Below, in pieces: positions 50,412 through 59,424 of a stretch of DNA of 64,000 nucleotides (positions within the stretch are counted from its first letter, which is position 1; each line of letters starts with the position of its first letter). The position numbers and the translations under genes were made by a program. The DNA lies in assembly GCF_014203045.1 (NCBI RefSeq), contig NZ_JACHIF010000001.1, positions 558,001 to 622,000 of the forward strand, written 5' to 3'. The notes under the pieces are model-generated. The model had not been told where the DNA came from. It did no database searches and saw only the letters and a list, made by a program, of their open reading frames with translations. The stretch comes from Prosthecobacter dejongeii. GTDB lineage: Bacteria; Verrucomicrobiota; Verrucomicrobiia; Verrucomicrobiales; Verrucomicrobiaceae.

Positions 50412-53400
50412 TTAAGGAAGGTCAGTCACCTTGATCAAGTTCACCGCACCCGACTGGATCGGGCTGGTGGTGGGCGTATCTTCCAGCGAGACGGAGGGCA
50501 GATCTGGCAGCAGGAAAAAACCATAGCCATAGAGCGTGCTGCCACCCTTTGTGATGATGCCCTGATACGTCACCACACGCGGCACCTGGAGAGGGGCGAT
50601 CTCGCGTGGGTTCGCATCCAACAGAGAAAACTTGCCCGTGAAGGTGCCCAGTTTCGGATTGAAAGTCAGGGTGGTATTCGCCGCCAGAGGCTCAGAAGGC
50701 TGGGCTTTACTTCCGGCCAAGATGTCCAGCTCAGTCCCTGGCGGATTTGAGACACCGCTAAGGCTAGCCCCGGTGAATCTCAGCACCGCATTGGAGACAC
50801 CTGGATCCAGGTTCAAAACCACCTGGGGTGAGACAGGTGGATTGTAGCGACCACCAGTGATAAGCAGATCCACAGGACCCACGCCGTCTTTGTAAACTCG
50901 CGCTTTAGGATCCGTACTTTCAGGCTTCCACCAACTGATTTGCCCCAGCTGCGGATCCATCGAGTTGTTCGCATCGTCTTGATCCCCCTGCGAATTGATG
51001 CGGATTGCGCCCACCACTGAGCCCTGAGGCTTGCCCTTTTGCAGTGAGAAGAGCATCAACTGGCCGCCTAGGCCCAAGTGGCTAGCACCGGTGAAGGTCT
51101 CGCCATCGGGCGTCCTTCCTGAGATCAAGGTCTTGCCATCAGCAGCGACGGTGTAAGAGCCAAAAACTTTGCCCGCAGGTATGCCGACGGGAGGTGCGAA
51201 TAGGTCCATCTGGAAGGTGTAATAACCATCGTAAGCGTCCGCAGCATTCGCCTTGCTCCATGGGTTTAACCAACCGTTGAAGCCAAAGCCATCTCCATTC
51301 GCCCCCAGAATTCCGACCATCAACTGTGGCGGGCCGATGAGGGTAAAGGAGAGCTCCAGGGAAGCAGGGGTCGGTTTACCCGCACGTGGGAGGTTGATGG
51401 CCCCCGTCACCTGAGGAACGCCGACCGTGGAGGTCAGCAGGCCTTTGAAACTGTACGTTAGGCTGCCCATCACCACCTTGCCGCTGTAGGTGCCGGTAGC
51501 TGTGGTCACCAGATCTATCCGCCCCCCCAGGCCGCCATTCAGGCCATGGCGGGGCAAAGCAGCGACGAAGGTACCCACGGTGTTTTGCGGTAGAGGTGAG
51601 ATGAGCAGGTTCACCGTGACCTTCGTCGTCCCTTTGCCGTTGCCCGCGCTGAGGGTGACGGCGTAGGGGATGACGTTGCCTGCTTTATCGGCTTTGAATG
51701 CTGTGGGTCGGCCTGTGATGCGGCCCGTTTTGGCATCCACCTTCAGCCCAGGGGGCAGACCGGTGGCCCCATAGGTGGAGGCCGGTTTACCGGGGATAGG
51801 CAGCGCGACAATCTCGGCTTCATAAATGGCAGCGACCTGGCCCGCAGGCAGCGAAGCCCCTGCACTAAGAGCAAGCTGCGGCGGCTGATTAAAGATCTCT
51901 AACTGATGGGTGACGTAGGTCTCCTCACCAGCATCAGTCGTGAGCTTCACACTGTAAGTTCCATTATGGCTGTTTACGGCGAGAGGAAAGATATTTAACT
52001 TCGCCGTGCCCAGACCACTAAAACCGGCTGTGCCATTGCCGATGACCGTGCTATTCCGCAGCCATTGGTAGCCCTGCACCGGACCACTCACGATGGGCGT
52101 CAGGGCGGCCGTCTTGCCCTCGGCGAGGACCAGCGTCTGCACGCGTGGATCCACCACCACGAGATCCGCCGAGGCCTCGACGAAAGCACCATCTCCCATC
52201 ACGCGCACCGTGTACATGGCCCCGTCAGACAGCAGCGCACTCGGCACAGAAAACGAGGCCGTTTTGGCATTGGCGATGGCCTTGCCATTTTTGTACCATT
52301 GATAGGTCAGCACACCCGGGCCAGCAGCGGTGGCATCCACATTGAAGCTGGCGGTATCGCCTACCTCCACCAGCAGGGAGGCTGGGCCGTCATTGATGAC
52401 AGGCGGCTCGCCCTGGTTGCTCAGCGTCAGCGTCCAGGTGCGGGTTTCTTCCACCAGGCCCGTGGGGTCCCGGCGCACCCACTCAGTAGGGTCCGTGATC
52501 ACAGCTGTCACCGTATGCGTGCCCTCTCCCAGGTTCTGGCTGGGAACATTGAAAGTGGGGTTGGAGAGACCGAGCAGCGCCACACCGTCAACCTTCCAGC
52601 TCACGGTCAACCCCGGCCCGGTGGTGGGTGCTTTTGGCACAACGGAAAAGGAGAGCAGCGTGCGCTGCGTGACAGTCTGTTTTAAACTCACGGGCGAATG
52701 AGAATCCACCGGGGAGACGCGGCTATAATAGTTCAGCACAAAGGCCTCGCGCGTGACAGCTCCTGGGGCAGCTCCGAGGAAACGCATCAGGGCGGCATCA
52801 TGCGGCCTGAAATAGCCGACCGAGCGGTAGTGCGCCCCTTCAAAATGCCCCACTTTGTTTGTATAAAGCGGATCATACTCAGGCGTGAAGAGGGGCGTGC
52901 CCGGCTCGATCCACATGTTCCAGCGGATCTGCGAGAGTACGGTCTTCCTGGTGGCATTGGGAAACTCGCCATCGGGATAACCAGGAGTGTCGAAATCGTA
53001 CTCATCCGCCAGCTTGGCAAAGGAATGACCTACCTCATGTTCCACTAGCTCAGCACCAAAGGAATCCAAAGAAGCCACCGCAATAGGCCCGCCGGAGCCA
53101 CCATAAGTCTCATCATTCACAATGACGATGGGGATGTCATACTCGGGCACGTGTTTGTTGAGTAATGAGTAGGCCCGGCTAGTGCCTGCGGAGGACAAAA
53201 CCAAAAGACGCTCAATCTGCGGATGAAAGCCTGTGCTAAAATACGTGTCGCGGGTGTAGGCGGGATTGCCATACGGATTGTCCGTACCAGACTGGTTCGA
53301 GGCAATCTCAATGAGGTAAACATTGAAGTAGGAGCGATAGCGGCTCCAGGGCTCCTGAGCAAAAAGGTAAGCCAACACTCCATCCACATGCGTGGAGAAT

Positions 53401-53573
53401 TTGCCCGCATCCAGTTCTGCCTGAGTAAACCCCTCCGACAGGAAGACCATGTTCAGCCGCTGGCTGCGCGGGCCCTCTGCCCCCACAACCTCCAAAATAG
53501 AAGTCTGTGCCTGCGCCATCCCCAGGGTGAGGAAGAGCAGTGTGAGGCCTAACAATGAATGCAATGTTTTCAT
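50412..53573 (-). CDS. Secreted M64-type metallopeptidase with Ig-like repeats
   Basis: A 1053-residue exported protein: signal peptide MKTLHSLLGLTLLFLTLGMA, then an M64 (IgA-protease-type) zinc peptidase domain to about residue 300. It contains QRLNMVFLSEGFTQAELDAG and the zinc site VEHEVGHSFAKLADEYD (HExxH near residue 179, with downstream Asp/Glu). The rest is non-catalytic and extracellular: a CARDB/Ig-like segment, two Ig-like repeats around 390-570 (e.g. GVLTYQWYKNGKAIANAKT), a putative-Ig He_PIG-type repeat (GLPPGLKVDAKTGRITGRPT) and a beta-rich C-terminal region. Likely degrades extracellular protein. It overlaps the upstream small gene by ATGA. Confidence 0.88.
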   Translation of the reverse strand: MKTLHSLLGLTLLFLTLGMAQAQTSILEVVGAEGPRSQRLNMVFLSEGFTQAELDAGKFSTHVDGVLAYLFAQEPWSRYRSYFNVYLIEIASNQSGTDNPYGNPAYTRDTYFSTGFHPQIERLLVLSSAGTSRAYSLLNKHVPEYDIPIVIVNDETYGGSGGPIAVASLDSFGAELVEHEVGHSFAKLADEYDFDTPGYPDGEFPNATRKTVLSQIRWNMWIEPGTPLFTPEYDPLYTNKVGHFEGAHYRSVGYFRPHDAALMRFLGAAPGAVTREAFVLNYYSRVSPVDSHSPVSLKQTVTQRTLLSFSVVPKAPTTGPGLTVSWKVDGVALLGLSNPTFNVPSQNLGEGTHTVTAVITDPTEWVRRDPTGLVEETRTWTLTLSNQGEPPVINDGPASLLVEVGDTASFNVDATAAGPGVLTYQWYKNGKAIANAKTASFSVPSALLSDGAMYTVRVMGDGAFVEASADLVVVDPRVQTLVLAEGKTAALTPIVSGPVQGYQWLRNSTVIGNGTAGFSGLGTAKLNIFPLAVNSHNGTYSVKLTTDAGEETYVTHQLEIFNQPPQLALSAGASLPAGQVAAIYEAEIVALPIPGKPASTYGATGLPPGLKVDAKTGRITGRPTAFKADKAGNVIPYAVTLSAGNGKGTTKVTVNLLISPLPQNTVGTFVAALPRHGLNGGLGGRIDLVTTATGTYSGKVVMGSLTYSFKGLLTSTVGVPQVTGAINLPRAGKPTPASLELSFTLIGPPQLMVGILGANGDGFGFNGWLNPWSKANAADAYDGYYTFQMDLFAPPVGIPAGKVFGSYTVAADGKTLISGRTPDGETFTGASHLGLGGQLMLFSLQKGKPQGSVVGAIRINSQGDQDDANNSMDPQLGQISWWKPESTDPKARVYKDGVGPVDLLITGGRYNPPVSPQVVLNLDPGVSNAVLRFTGASLSGVSNPPGTELDILAGSKAQPSEPLAANTTLTFNPKLGTFTGKFSLLDANPREIAPLQVPRVVTYQGIITKGGSTLYGYGFFLLPDLPSVSLEDTPTTSPIQSGAVNLIKVTDLP

Positions 53574-54163
53574 GGAGGAAGAAGGGAAAGGGAACCGAGA
53601 GGCAGATCCCGTGCCAAGGCACCAGGGCCTGTGATACGAGCAATGTCCAGCCGGGTGGCATCGGCACGGCGGGGAAGCCGCAACTGAAACAGAACCGGGC
53701 CGGGCGGGGTGTAAGTCACGGGTTTGGGCGTGCCATCGCGTGCATCCAGCACCGTGCAGAGGTGGTCTGGCGCGGGCAGCAGTTCCTCGGCCAGGACCTT
53801 GCCGTCAGCAGAGATCAGGCGGCAGCGCAGCATCCCAGTCCACTCTTCCTGGCGGCGGCGCGGGGAGGCAAAGTCCCCCTCAATGTCCTCGGCATTCTCC
53901 AGGCCCAGTTTGGCCCCATCCAGAGAAATCAGGTAAGCACGGCGGAACCGGGCGGGATCTAGCGGGGGGGATGAAAGCGGAACTGGTGCCGCAGAAACAG
54001 GCCTTGGCTGAACCTCAGCCACCTGTTCCGCCACGGGTGCCTCGGCGCTAACAGTGTTTGTGGCCATGTTTACCTTTGCCGGGCCGGGCTTTAGCCACAC
54101 CATGCAGGCCACACCTGCCAGCAAAAGCAGGAGCACCAGAAGGGGCAGGATGTGGCGACGCAT
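53570..54163 (-). CDS. Exported partner of the M64 peptidase
   Basis: A 197-residue protein with a signal anchor (MRRHILPLLVLLLLLAGVAC; the Cys at 20 could be lipidated but the lipobox is poor), a Pro/Val-rich spacer and a globular part from about residue 70 (FRRAYLISLDGAKLG, EEWTGMLRCRLISADGKVLA, PVLFQLRLPRRADATRLDIA). I do not recognise a family. The strand-rich part vaguely resembles the N-terminal domain found fused to M64 peptidases in Bacteroidetes. The stop overlaps the peptidase start by four bases, which argues for joint function. The ATG at 54163 gives the hydrophobic N-terminus. Confidence 0.7.
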   Translation of the reverse strand: MRRHILPLLVLLLLLAGVACMVWLKPGPAKVNMATNTVSAEAPVAEQVAEVQPRPVSAAPVPLSSPPLDPARFRRAYLISLDGAKLGLENAEDIEGDFASPRRRQEEWTGMLRCRLISADGKVLAEELLPAPDHLCTVLDARDGTPKPVTYTPPGPVLFQLRLPRRADATRLDIARITGPGALARDLPLGSLSLLPP

Positions 54164-54272
54164 GAGAATAGGTAATCTAACCGATAAAGGAGCCCATGTC
54201 ACCTCCTGCCTTTCGGGGGCGGAGTGGCACAAAGAACCATTCTTTGCCTGAAACGCTGTTTTCGCGCCTCTG

Positions 54273-55631
54273 TTACTCCATTTCTCGGCGCAGCTCCTTC
54301 ACCGTGGAAAGAATGTGGTCCTCCACTGCCGGACTCCAGCGGGTGGGGTGGGTGCCCCATTTCATGGCGTCACCGCCTTCATAGCCGCCCTCTTTCCACA
54401 CGCGCAAACTGGGGATGTAAGTGGGCACATCATTGGTGTAGGCACTGACCCAGACGATGGGGTCCTTGAGCTCCTTTTTCAGCCGCAGGGAGTAGTCCAC
54501 CACCACTTCTCCTCCCAGCGTCACCCAGGTGAGGTCCGGCCCCAGGCGCAGCACCTGCACAGGGTACGGGTAGGTCTGCGGCAGGCTGCCATCGGCCTCC
54601 AGGCGGGCCAGCACGCGCTTCGCGTGGTCGGCATCCAGACGGGTTTTGGACTGCATCTTCTCCTGCAACTGCTCCCGGTCTGGCAGGGTGTCATAGGCCA
54701 GGGGGATCTCCCGGTAAGCAGCGCGGATGTCGCCCGTCAGGGGTTTCATGCGGGTGGTCAGCGCCGTCTCCACCGCCATGGCCAGGGTGCGGCCATGCGT
54801 CTGCGCCAGCTCCATCGTCCGGCGCGGGTAGGGATTTTGGTCCCCACTGCAGCCGTTCATAAACAGGGCCGTCACACCGGGGTGGGCCTGCTCCAGCGCC
54901 TGCTGGGCGTAGCCCGCGTAGTCGCCGCTGAATTTCTGGTGACCCAGGGTGGTGCAGTGGCAGGCATAACCAAAAACGTAGGCGAGATCCTTCCCCTGCG
55001 CATCCGCTGCCTTCAGCACAGGCACCGAGTGATCCACGGGACCATCCGGATTCGGAAAGTTATCGTAGCCTCCTTGGGCATTGGGCATGCGGCGGTTCAT
55101 GGCAAAGCCGCATTGGGCCTGGCTGAAGTGCAACGTGGCCGGCACCGCTTTTTTCAGCGCCTCCCCCACCAGGGCCACCAGTCGGTCCTGCAACTGCGCC
55201 GTGTAGGCCGCCGCCTCCTTTTCCCGCTGCGCCGGGTCATCTGTCCCGTGCGTGCTCGTCGTCCGCAGTTCCGGGCCGCTGTGCGTGTGGCTGGCATTGA
55301 TGGCCAGGCGCGCCGGGGAGATGCCGTACTGCTTTTCCACCTCCGCCGCCACAAACAGGCGCACATTTCGCGGCACGCCGATGAGATCCATCGTGATGAG
55401 GGCAAATTTGCCGCCCTGGCCATCTTCTATCACCAGCGCCTTGGCAAAAAGGTCCAGCTCCACCCCTTCCGCAGGTTTCGTCCGTCCGGCATAGCCCGCC
55501 ATCCACATGAGGGTTTCTGGGGTGATTTTGACCGAGGCCACCCCCACCTTCCAGGCTGGGGCAGGCACCGGAGCCTGGGCTACGATGAAGGCGGTGACGA
55601 CGAGCAGCAGGACCGGGAGGAGCCATTTCAT
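54273..55631 (-). CDS. Neutral/alkaline ceramidase-like hydrolase, secreted
   Basis: A 452-residue exported member of the neutral ceramidase family, which cleaves the N-acyl bond of ceramides. Signal peptide MKWLLPVLLLVVTAFIVAQA; the mature part starts KVGVASVKITPETLMWMAGY. Zinc and active-site blocks are visible as INASHTHSGPEL (zinc His), YACHCTTLGHQKFSGDYAG (second His), and MNGCSGDQNPYPRR in the region of the nucleophilic Ser. The C-terminal immunoglobulin-like domain of longer ceramidases is missing. Many bacterial homologues act on other lipids or are uncharacterised, so the substrate is inferred. The ATG at 55631 is chosen over an upstream in-frame start. Divergent from lpd. Confidence 0.85.
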   Translation of the reverse strand: MKWLLPVLLLVVTAFIVAQAPVPAPAWKVGVASVKITPETLMWMAGYAGRTKPAEGVELDLFAKALVIEDGQGGKFALITMDLIGVPRNVRLFVAAEVEKQYGISPARLAINASHTHSGPELRTTSTHGTDDPAQREKEAAAYTAQLQDRLVALVGEALKKAVPATLHFSQAQCGFAMNRRMPNAQGGYDNFPNPDGPVDHSVPVLKAADAQGKDLAYVFGYACHCTTLGHQKFSGDYAGYAQQALEQAHPGVTALFMNGCSGDQNPYPRRTMELAQTHGRTLAMAVETALTTRMKPLTGDIRAAYREIPLAYDTLPDREQLQEKMQSKTRLDADHAKRVLARLEADGSLPQTYPYPVQVLRLGPDLTWVTLGGEVVVDYSLRLKKELKDPIVWVSAYTNDVPTYIPSLRVWKEGGYEGGDAMKWGTHPTRWSPAVEDHILSTVKELRREME

Positions 55632-55826
55632 GGGTGCAGGAAAGATCGCCCCCACCCGTCTTTTCCTTGCAGCCTGTGGCGGAATCCCGCAGCCCCATGG
55701 CCCACCCGCCCCGCCTTTCCGCCAGAGAATCCCCCTCTTTCCCCCGGCGCGGGGGCAGTCTCTTGTTGAACTCACCCACCCCCTGCGCTTTTCTGCGCGT
55801 ATCACCACTCTCCCTCTCTCTCACAC

Positions 55827-57203
55827 ATGAACTACGACCTCATCGTCATCGGCGGCGGGCCTGCGGGCTACGTCGGAGCCATCCGCGCAGCGCAACTCGG
55901 CAAAAAAGTGGCCTGTGTGGAAAATGACCGCGCTGGGGGCACCTGCCTGAACTGGGGCTGTATCCCCACCAAAGCTCTGCTGAAAAACGCCGAGCTGTAT
56001 CACACCCTCACCCATCGTGCCGAAGAGTTCGGCCTGAAGATCGGCAGCGTGGAGTATGACTGGTCCAAGGTCATCGGCCGCAGCCGTGGAGTGTCTGACA
56101 AGCTGAACAAGGGCATCGAGTTCCTCTTCAAAAAGAACAAGGTGGACTACCTCAAAGGCACTGCCAGCATCCCAGCGGAAGGCAAGGTGGAAGTCACCGC
56201 CGCCGATGGCAGCAAGACCACCCACGAGGCCGCCAACATCCTCATCGCCACCGGGGCCAAGACCCGCGACATGCCCGGCTTCCCCTTCAATGGCACCACC
56301 GTCATCGGCAGCAAGGAAGCCATGACTCTGGCCACCCAGCCGAAGAGCATCGTCATCATCGGCGCAGGCGCCATCGGCATCGAGTTCGCTTACTTCTTCA
56401 ACGCCTACGGCACCAAAGTCACCGTGGTGGAAATGCTGCCTGACGTGCTTCCCGTGGAAGACACCGAAGTCTCCAAAGTGGTGGAAAAGAGCCTGGCCAA
56501 ATCCGGCATCCGCATCCTCACCAACACGAAAGTCACCGGCACCTCCGAAGACGGCAAGGGCGTGAAGATCACCGTCGAAGGCGCCGCCAATGAGACCCTG
56601 GAGGCCGATGTCTGCCTTGTCGCCATCGGCGTGAAGCCCGTGCTGCCAGGCGGCATCGAGCTGAAGCTGACCGACCGCGGCTGGCTGCAGACGGACGACC
56701 GCTACCAAACCAGCGTCAAAGGCATCTACGCCGCAGGCGACATCATCGGGCCACCGTGGCTCGCCCACGTGGCCAGCTATGAGGCCGTGCAGTGCGTGGA
56801 AGGCCTCTTCGCCAAGCACAAACCGAAGAAAGTCACCGTCTTCCCAGGCTGCACCTACTGCAACCCGCAGGTGGCCAGCATCGGCCTCACCGAGCGCGCG
56901 GCCAAGGAAAAAGGCCTCAAGTTCAAGGTGGGCAAGTTCCCCTACGTCGCCAGTGGCAAGGCCCTCGCCGCCGCTGAGTCCGAAGGCTTTGTCAAAATCC
57001 TCTACGGTGAGCCTCACGGCGAAATCATCGGCGCGCACATCGTCGGCAGCGAAAGCACCGAGATGATCGCCGAGATCGGCCTGGCCATGAACCTGGAAGC
57101 CACCTGGGACGAAATCGAAGCCACCATCCACGCCCACCCCACCCTGAGCGAAATGGTGAAAGAAGCGACCGAAGTGGCCAAGGGCCACCCGATCCACGTT
57201 TAA
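55827..57203 (+). CDS. lpdA: Dihydrolipoyl dehydrogenase
   Basis: E3 component of 2-oxoacid dehydrogenase complexes, 458 residues, typical length. FAD-binding motif DLIVIGGGPAGYVGAIRAAQ, redox-active disulfide GGTCLNWGCIPTKALLKNAE, NAD-binding motif VIIGAGAIGIEFAYFFNAYG, the FAD-binding YAAGDIIGPPWLAHVASYE block and the active-site His in AHPTLSEMVKEATEVAKGHP. It re-oxidises dihydrolipoamide with NAD+ in the cytosol. No E1/E2 genes are adjacent, so it probably serves complexes encoded elsewhere. Start at 55827 follows a T/C-rich leader; a weak hairpin follows the stop. Confidence 0.97.
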   Translation: MNYDLIVIGGGPAGYVGAIRAAQLGKKVACVENDRAGGTCLNWGCIPTKALLKNAELYHTLTHRAEEFGLKIGSVEYDWSKVIGRSRGVSDKLNKGIEFLFKKNKVDYLKGTASIPAEGKVEVTAADGSKTTHEAANILIATGAKTRDMPGFPFNGTTVIGSKEAMTLATQPKSIVIIGAGAIGIEFAYFFNAYGTKVTVVEMLPDVLPVEDTEVSKVVEKSLAKSGIRILTNTKVTGTSEDGKGVKITVEGAANETLEADVCLVAIGVKPVLPGGIELKLTDRGWLQTDDRYQTSVKGIYAAGDIIGPPWLAHVASYEAVQCVEGLFAKHKPKKVTVFPGCTYCNPQVASIGLTERAAKEKGLKFKVGKFPYVASGKALAAAESEGFVKILYGEPHGEIIGAHIVGSESTEMIAEIGLAMNLEATWDEIEATIHAHPTLSEMVKEATEVAKGHPIHV

Positions 57204-57229
57204 CCCATCGAATCAACGATGAACCTTTT

Positions 57230-57264
57230 GGGCAGCCCGACGGAAGTGATTCTATCGGCTGCCC
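57230..57264 (+). terminator. Possible terminator after lpdA
   Basis: GGGCAGCC-x-GA and TCGGCTGCCC form a ten-pair stem with one bulge around a 14-base loop, 27 nt after the stop. The following AAACTGTTTT is only a weak U-tract. Confidence 0.5.
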
Positions 57265-57388
57265 AAACTGTTTTAGGGCGCTTGGTCTGTTGTTATGGAG
57301 CCTGCTGGCGGGCGATGCTGATCCCCGCCATTCCCCAGGCCATTCTTGAGGGCGAGCCTGACATGCTCCTTGCCGTTCTACTGCAACC

Positions 57389-57574
57389 TTGGATCTCATC
57401 CCCGTCGCCTTCGTCAGCCTGGTTTCAGCCACTGGCCTCCTCGTGTATCTCCTTTGCATCGCCTTCACGATCTATTTTGTCCGTGAAGAGCTTTCGTTCA
57501 AATGGCTGCTGGTCCCCATGCTCCTCGTCGCTGTGCATACCGCGCTCATCGGCTATCGCTGGGGGATTCTATGA
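57389..57574 (+). CDS. Possible 61-residue two-helix membrane protein
   Basis: A short open frame with no ATG, starting from a TTG, that encodes two convincing membrane helices (VAFVSLVSATGLLVYLLCIA and LLVPMLLVAVHTALIGY) around a charged turn (VREELSFK). The hydrophobic pattern is coherent, unlike the overlapping frames. It ends three bases before the next membrane-protein gene, which supports translation. No family recognised. Confidence 0.4.
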   Translation: MDLIPVAFVSLVSATGLLVYLLCIAFTIYFVREELSFKWLLVPMLLVAVHTALIGYRWGIL

Positions 57575-57577
57575 CCC

Positions 57578-58030
57578 ATGCCCGCTCCTATTCAATCCAC
57601 GATGAAGACCATCTTTGAGTATCTCATAGTCTCGGTGATCGCCATCTTGATGGCCTGGGTGGGTTACTGGCTGATGGGAAAATACGACCCAAAAACCATA
57701 CACTGGACCAACTTTGAGTGGGAATGGCGGTCAGTCCTTTGGTGGATCTGGTCATCCGTCATCTCAATCGTCACCTGGGTGTATCTCTATCGTATTTGCC
57801 GCGACCTTCACTGGCTGGTTCTACCTGCCTTGGGAATCACTAGCCCCATCATCGGCGCCCTGCTGTTCGTGATCCCATACTTTCTTTTTCCTTTCATATT
57901 CCTTTGGGGTTATGCCCCAGTGATCTTCCCGGTGGGCCTTGTCACAGGGCTGATCATTTCAATCGCCACGCTGCCCTTCCGGCCCAAAGGCGTGCTGCGG
58001 GGCAATGTGGGCCCGGATCTCTTTTCATGA
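57578..58030 (+). CDS. Small polytopic membrane protein, unknown
   Basis: A 150-residue protein with about four membrane helices (IFEYLIVSVIAILMAWVGYW, VLWWIWSSVISIVTWVYLYR, LVLPALGITSPIIGALLFVI, FPVGLVTGLIISIATLPF), aromatic-rich interfacial segments and a short basic C-terminus. No family recognised. An internal ATG at 57602 is an alternative start; the first is preferred because a GGGGG stretch lies 13-17 bases before it. Flanked by two other small membrane proteins on the same strand. Confidence 0.6.
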   Translation: MPAPIQSTMKTIFEYLIVSVIAILMAWVGYWLMGKYDPKTIHWTNFEWEWRSVLWWIWSSVISIVTWVYLYRICRDLHWLVLPALGITSPIIGALLFVIPYFLFPFIFLWGYAPVIFPVGLVTGLIISIATLPFRPKGVLRGNVGPDLFS

Positions 58031-58052
58031 AAACAGAAAACCTCTGCGCATC

Positions 58053-58280
58053 ATGATTCGCATCACCTCCGGCGGCGACGCCAGCCTCATTGGATTGATC
58101 AGACTGACAGCCGCAGGCTGGCACTATGTTTTGTCACCTTCCTACCGTTTCAAAAAACACCGGGAATGGAGGAAGATCGCTGGAACCATGGGGGTGATTT
58201 ATGGCGTCGCCTCGTGCCTTCTGGCCTTCGTGTTTTCCCTTCTGATTCCCGTCATGGCTTGTCTGGTGACTCACTATTGA
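58053..58280 (+). CDS. Small membrane protein, unknown
   Basis: A 75-residue protein: a polar N-terminus (MIRITSGGDASLIGLIRLTA), a basic stretch (SYRFKKHREWRKIAG) and one or two C-terminal membrane helices (GVIYGVASCLLAFVFSLLIP). An upstream in-frame ATG at 58005 overlaps the previous gene and is less likely. No family recognised. Third of three small membrane-protein genes in a row after lpdA. Confidence 0.55.
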   Translation: MIRITSGGDASLIGLIRLTAAGWHYVLSPSYRFKKHREWRKIAGTMGVIYGVASCLLAFVFSLLIPVMACLVTHY

Positions 58281-58360
58281 ACAAGCACATCCTCAATGCT
58301 GCGGAAATCCGGCGCTCCTATCAAGAGCAAACCCATGAGTTGATCGCCACAAATCCCCCC

Positions 58361-58888
58361 TCACCCGAAATTCTTCCGGATGCGTGGTTCGCGCATGATT
58401 GCCTTGCTGAGGGTCTCGCCCAGGGGGTCGGGTAAAAATTGCTCCAGGCCCAGGCGCAGGACGAGGGCATTCGGCAGGGCCTGGGGGCGGAGGGTGAGCA
58501 GGATGTCCACCGCTTCCTTCACCAGTTCCGCACCGTCCAGTTCCTGTTCCCACAGGTCTTTGATGATGATCACCAGCGCCACGGCCGCGCTGCGGGAGCG
58601 GCCCGCCCAGCATTGCAGCACCAGAGGTTCACGTTTCGTCTCGGCCGTGTAACGTAAAATAGCCTCCAAATGCGCCGCCGTGGGCCCCTGGCCATGATTT
58701 CCCTGCAGGGTCAGCACATCCTCAAACACCATGGGATGGCTGCTGCACGCCTGAGTCAGGTCGGCCTCGGCCTGGATGGGCTCGCGGATGCTGACCACAT
58801 GCCAACGGCCCGGCTCCTTCGCCAAAAATGGAGTGATCTGGGTGGCCGAGCAGATGGCGAGGTCGCGCTCTAGGCGCTGGATGAACAT
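58361..58888 (-). CDS. Dual-specificity/tyrosine phosphatase-like protein
   Basis: A 175-residue cytosolic protein with the Cys-x5-Arg phosphatase loop in LVLQCWAGRSRSAAVALVII (Cys at about 94). Upstream is the region LAKEPGRWHVVSIREPIQAE, where a general-acid Asp would be expected but is not obvious (the segment reads VFEDVLTLQGNHGQGPTAAH). A C-terminal helical part ends in PQALPNALVLRLGLEQFL. The family removes phosphate from Tyr/Ser/Thr or from small phosphoesters. The substrate is unknown. Convergent with the small membrane-protein genes and divergent from nuoA. Confidence 0.8.
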   Translation of the reverse strand: MFIQRLERDLAICSATQITPFLAKEPGRWHVVSIREPIQAEADLTQACSSHPMVFEDVLTLQGNHGQGPTAAHLEAILRYTAETKREPLVLQCWAGRSRSAAVALVIIIKDLWEQELDGAELVKEAVDILLTLRPQALPNALVLRLGLEQFLPDPLGETLSKAIMREPRIRKNFG

Positions 58889-59037
58889 GATCCATCCTAG
58901 CGGCTAACGAGGAGGAACGCTAGGAGAGTCTTGGAGAGAAAACCATCCTGGGCCATTTCAGTCCAGAAGGCCTCGTTTCGTCGCCTTGACGCTGGCCCTA
59001 GGGTCGGTTAATACTCCGCGCCCCTTTCCCCTTTGTC

Positions 59038-59412
59038 ATGATCGAGAACTATCTCCCCGTCCTTCTGCAAGTCGTCCTCGCTGGCGGTTTTGCTGGCGTC
59101 ACGCTGCTGATTTCTGTGCTGCTGGGCAAGTCTGCCAAGCGCAACACGATGAAGGACAGCGCCTATGAGTGCGGCATGCTGCCCCTCACGGAAGGCCAGC
59201 CCCGCTTCAGCGTGAAGTTCTACATCGTGGCGATGCTCTTCGTCCTGTTCGATATCGAGGTGGTTTTCCTCTACCCCGGGGCCATCATTTATCGCGACTA
59301 CCTCTCCGTCTTTGGCCTGGGCATCGCCTGGGCCGCCCTCGGTTTCATCAGCATCCTCGGCGTGGCTTTCCTTTATGCCTGGCGCAAAGGGGCGCTGGAT
59401 TGGAAAAACTGA
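59038..59412 (+). CDS. nuoA: NADH-quinone oxidoreductase subunit A
   Basis: Membrane subunit A of respiratory complex I, 124 residues, usual length. Three helices are visible (LPVLLQVVLAGGFAGVTLLI, FYIVAMLFVLFDIEVVFLYP, AALGFISILGVAFLYAW), with the conserved loop MKDSAYECGMLPLTEGQPRF and the FDIEVVFLYP segment at the family positions. It helps couple quinone reduction to proton pumping. Unusually, the next gene is a Dabb protein rather than nuoB, so this copy stands outside a complete nuo cluster in the visible region. Confidence 0.95.
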   Translation: MIENYLPVLLQVVLAGGFAGVTLLISVLLGKSAKRNTMKDSAYECGMLPLTEGQPRFSVKFYIVAMLFVLFDIEVVFLYPGAIIYRDYLSVFGLGIAWAALGFISILGVAFLYAWRKGALDWKN

Positions 59413-59424
59413 TTTCTGCCCCGG

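Noticed and set aside
55821..57197. 458-codon open frame on the minus strand
   Set aside because: Antisense to dihydrolipoyl dehydrogenase over its full length; composition (Phe/His/Asp/Gly-rich) is a codon-bias artefact.
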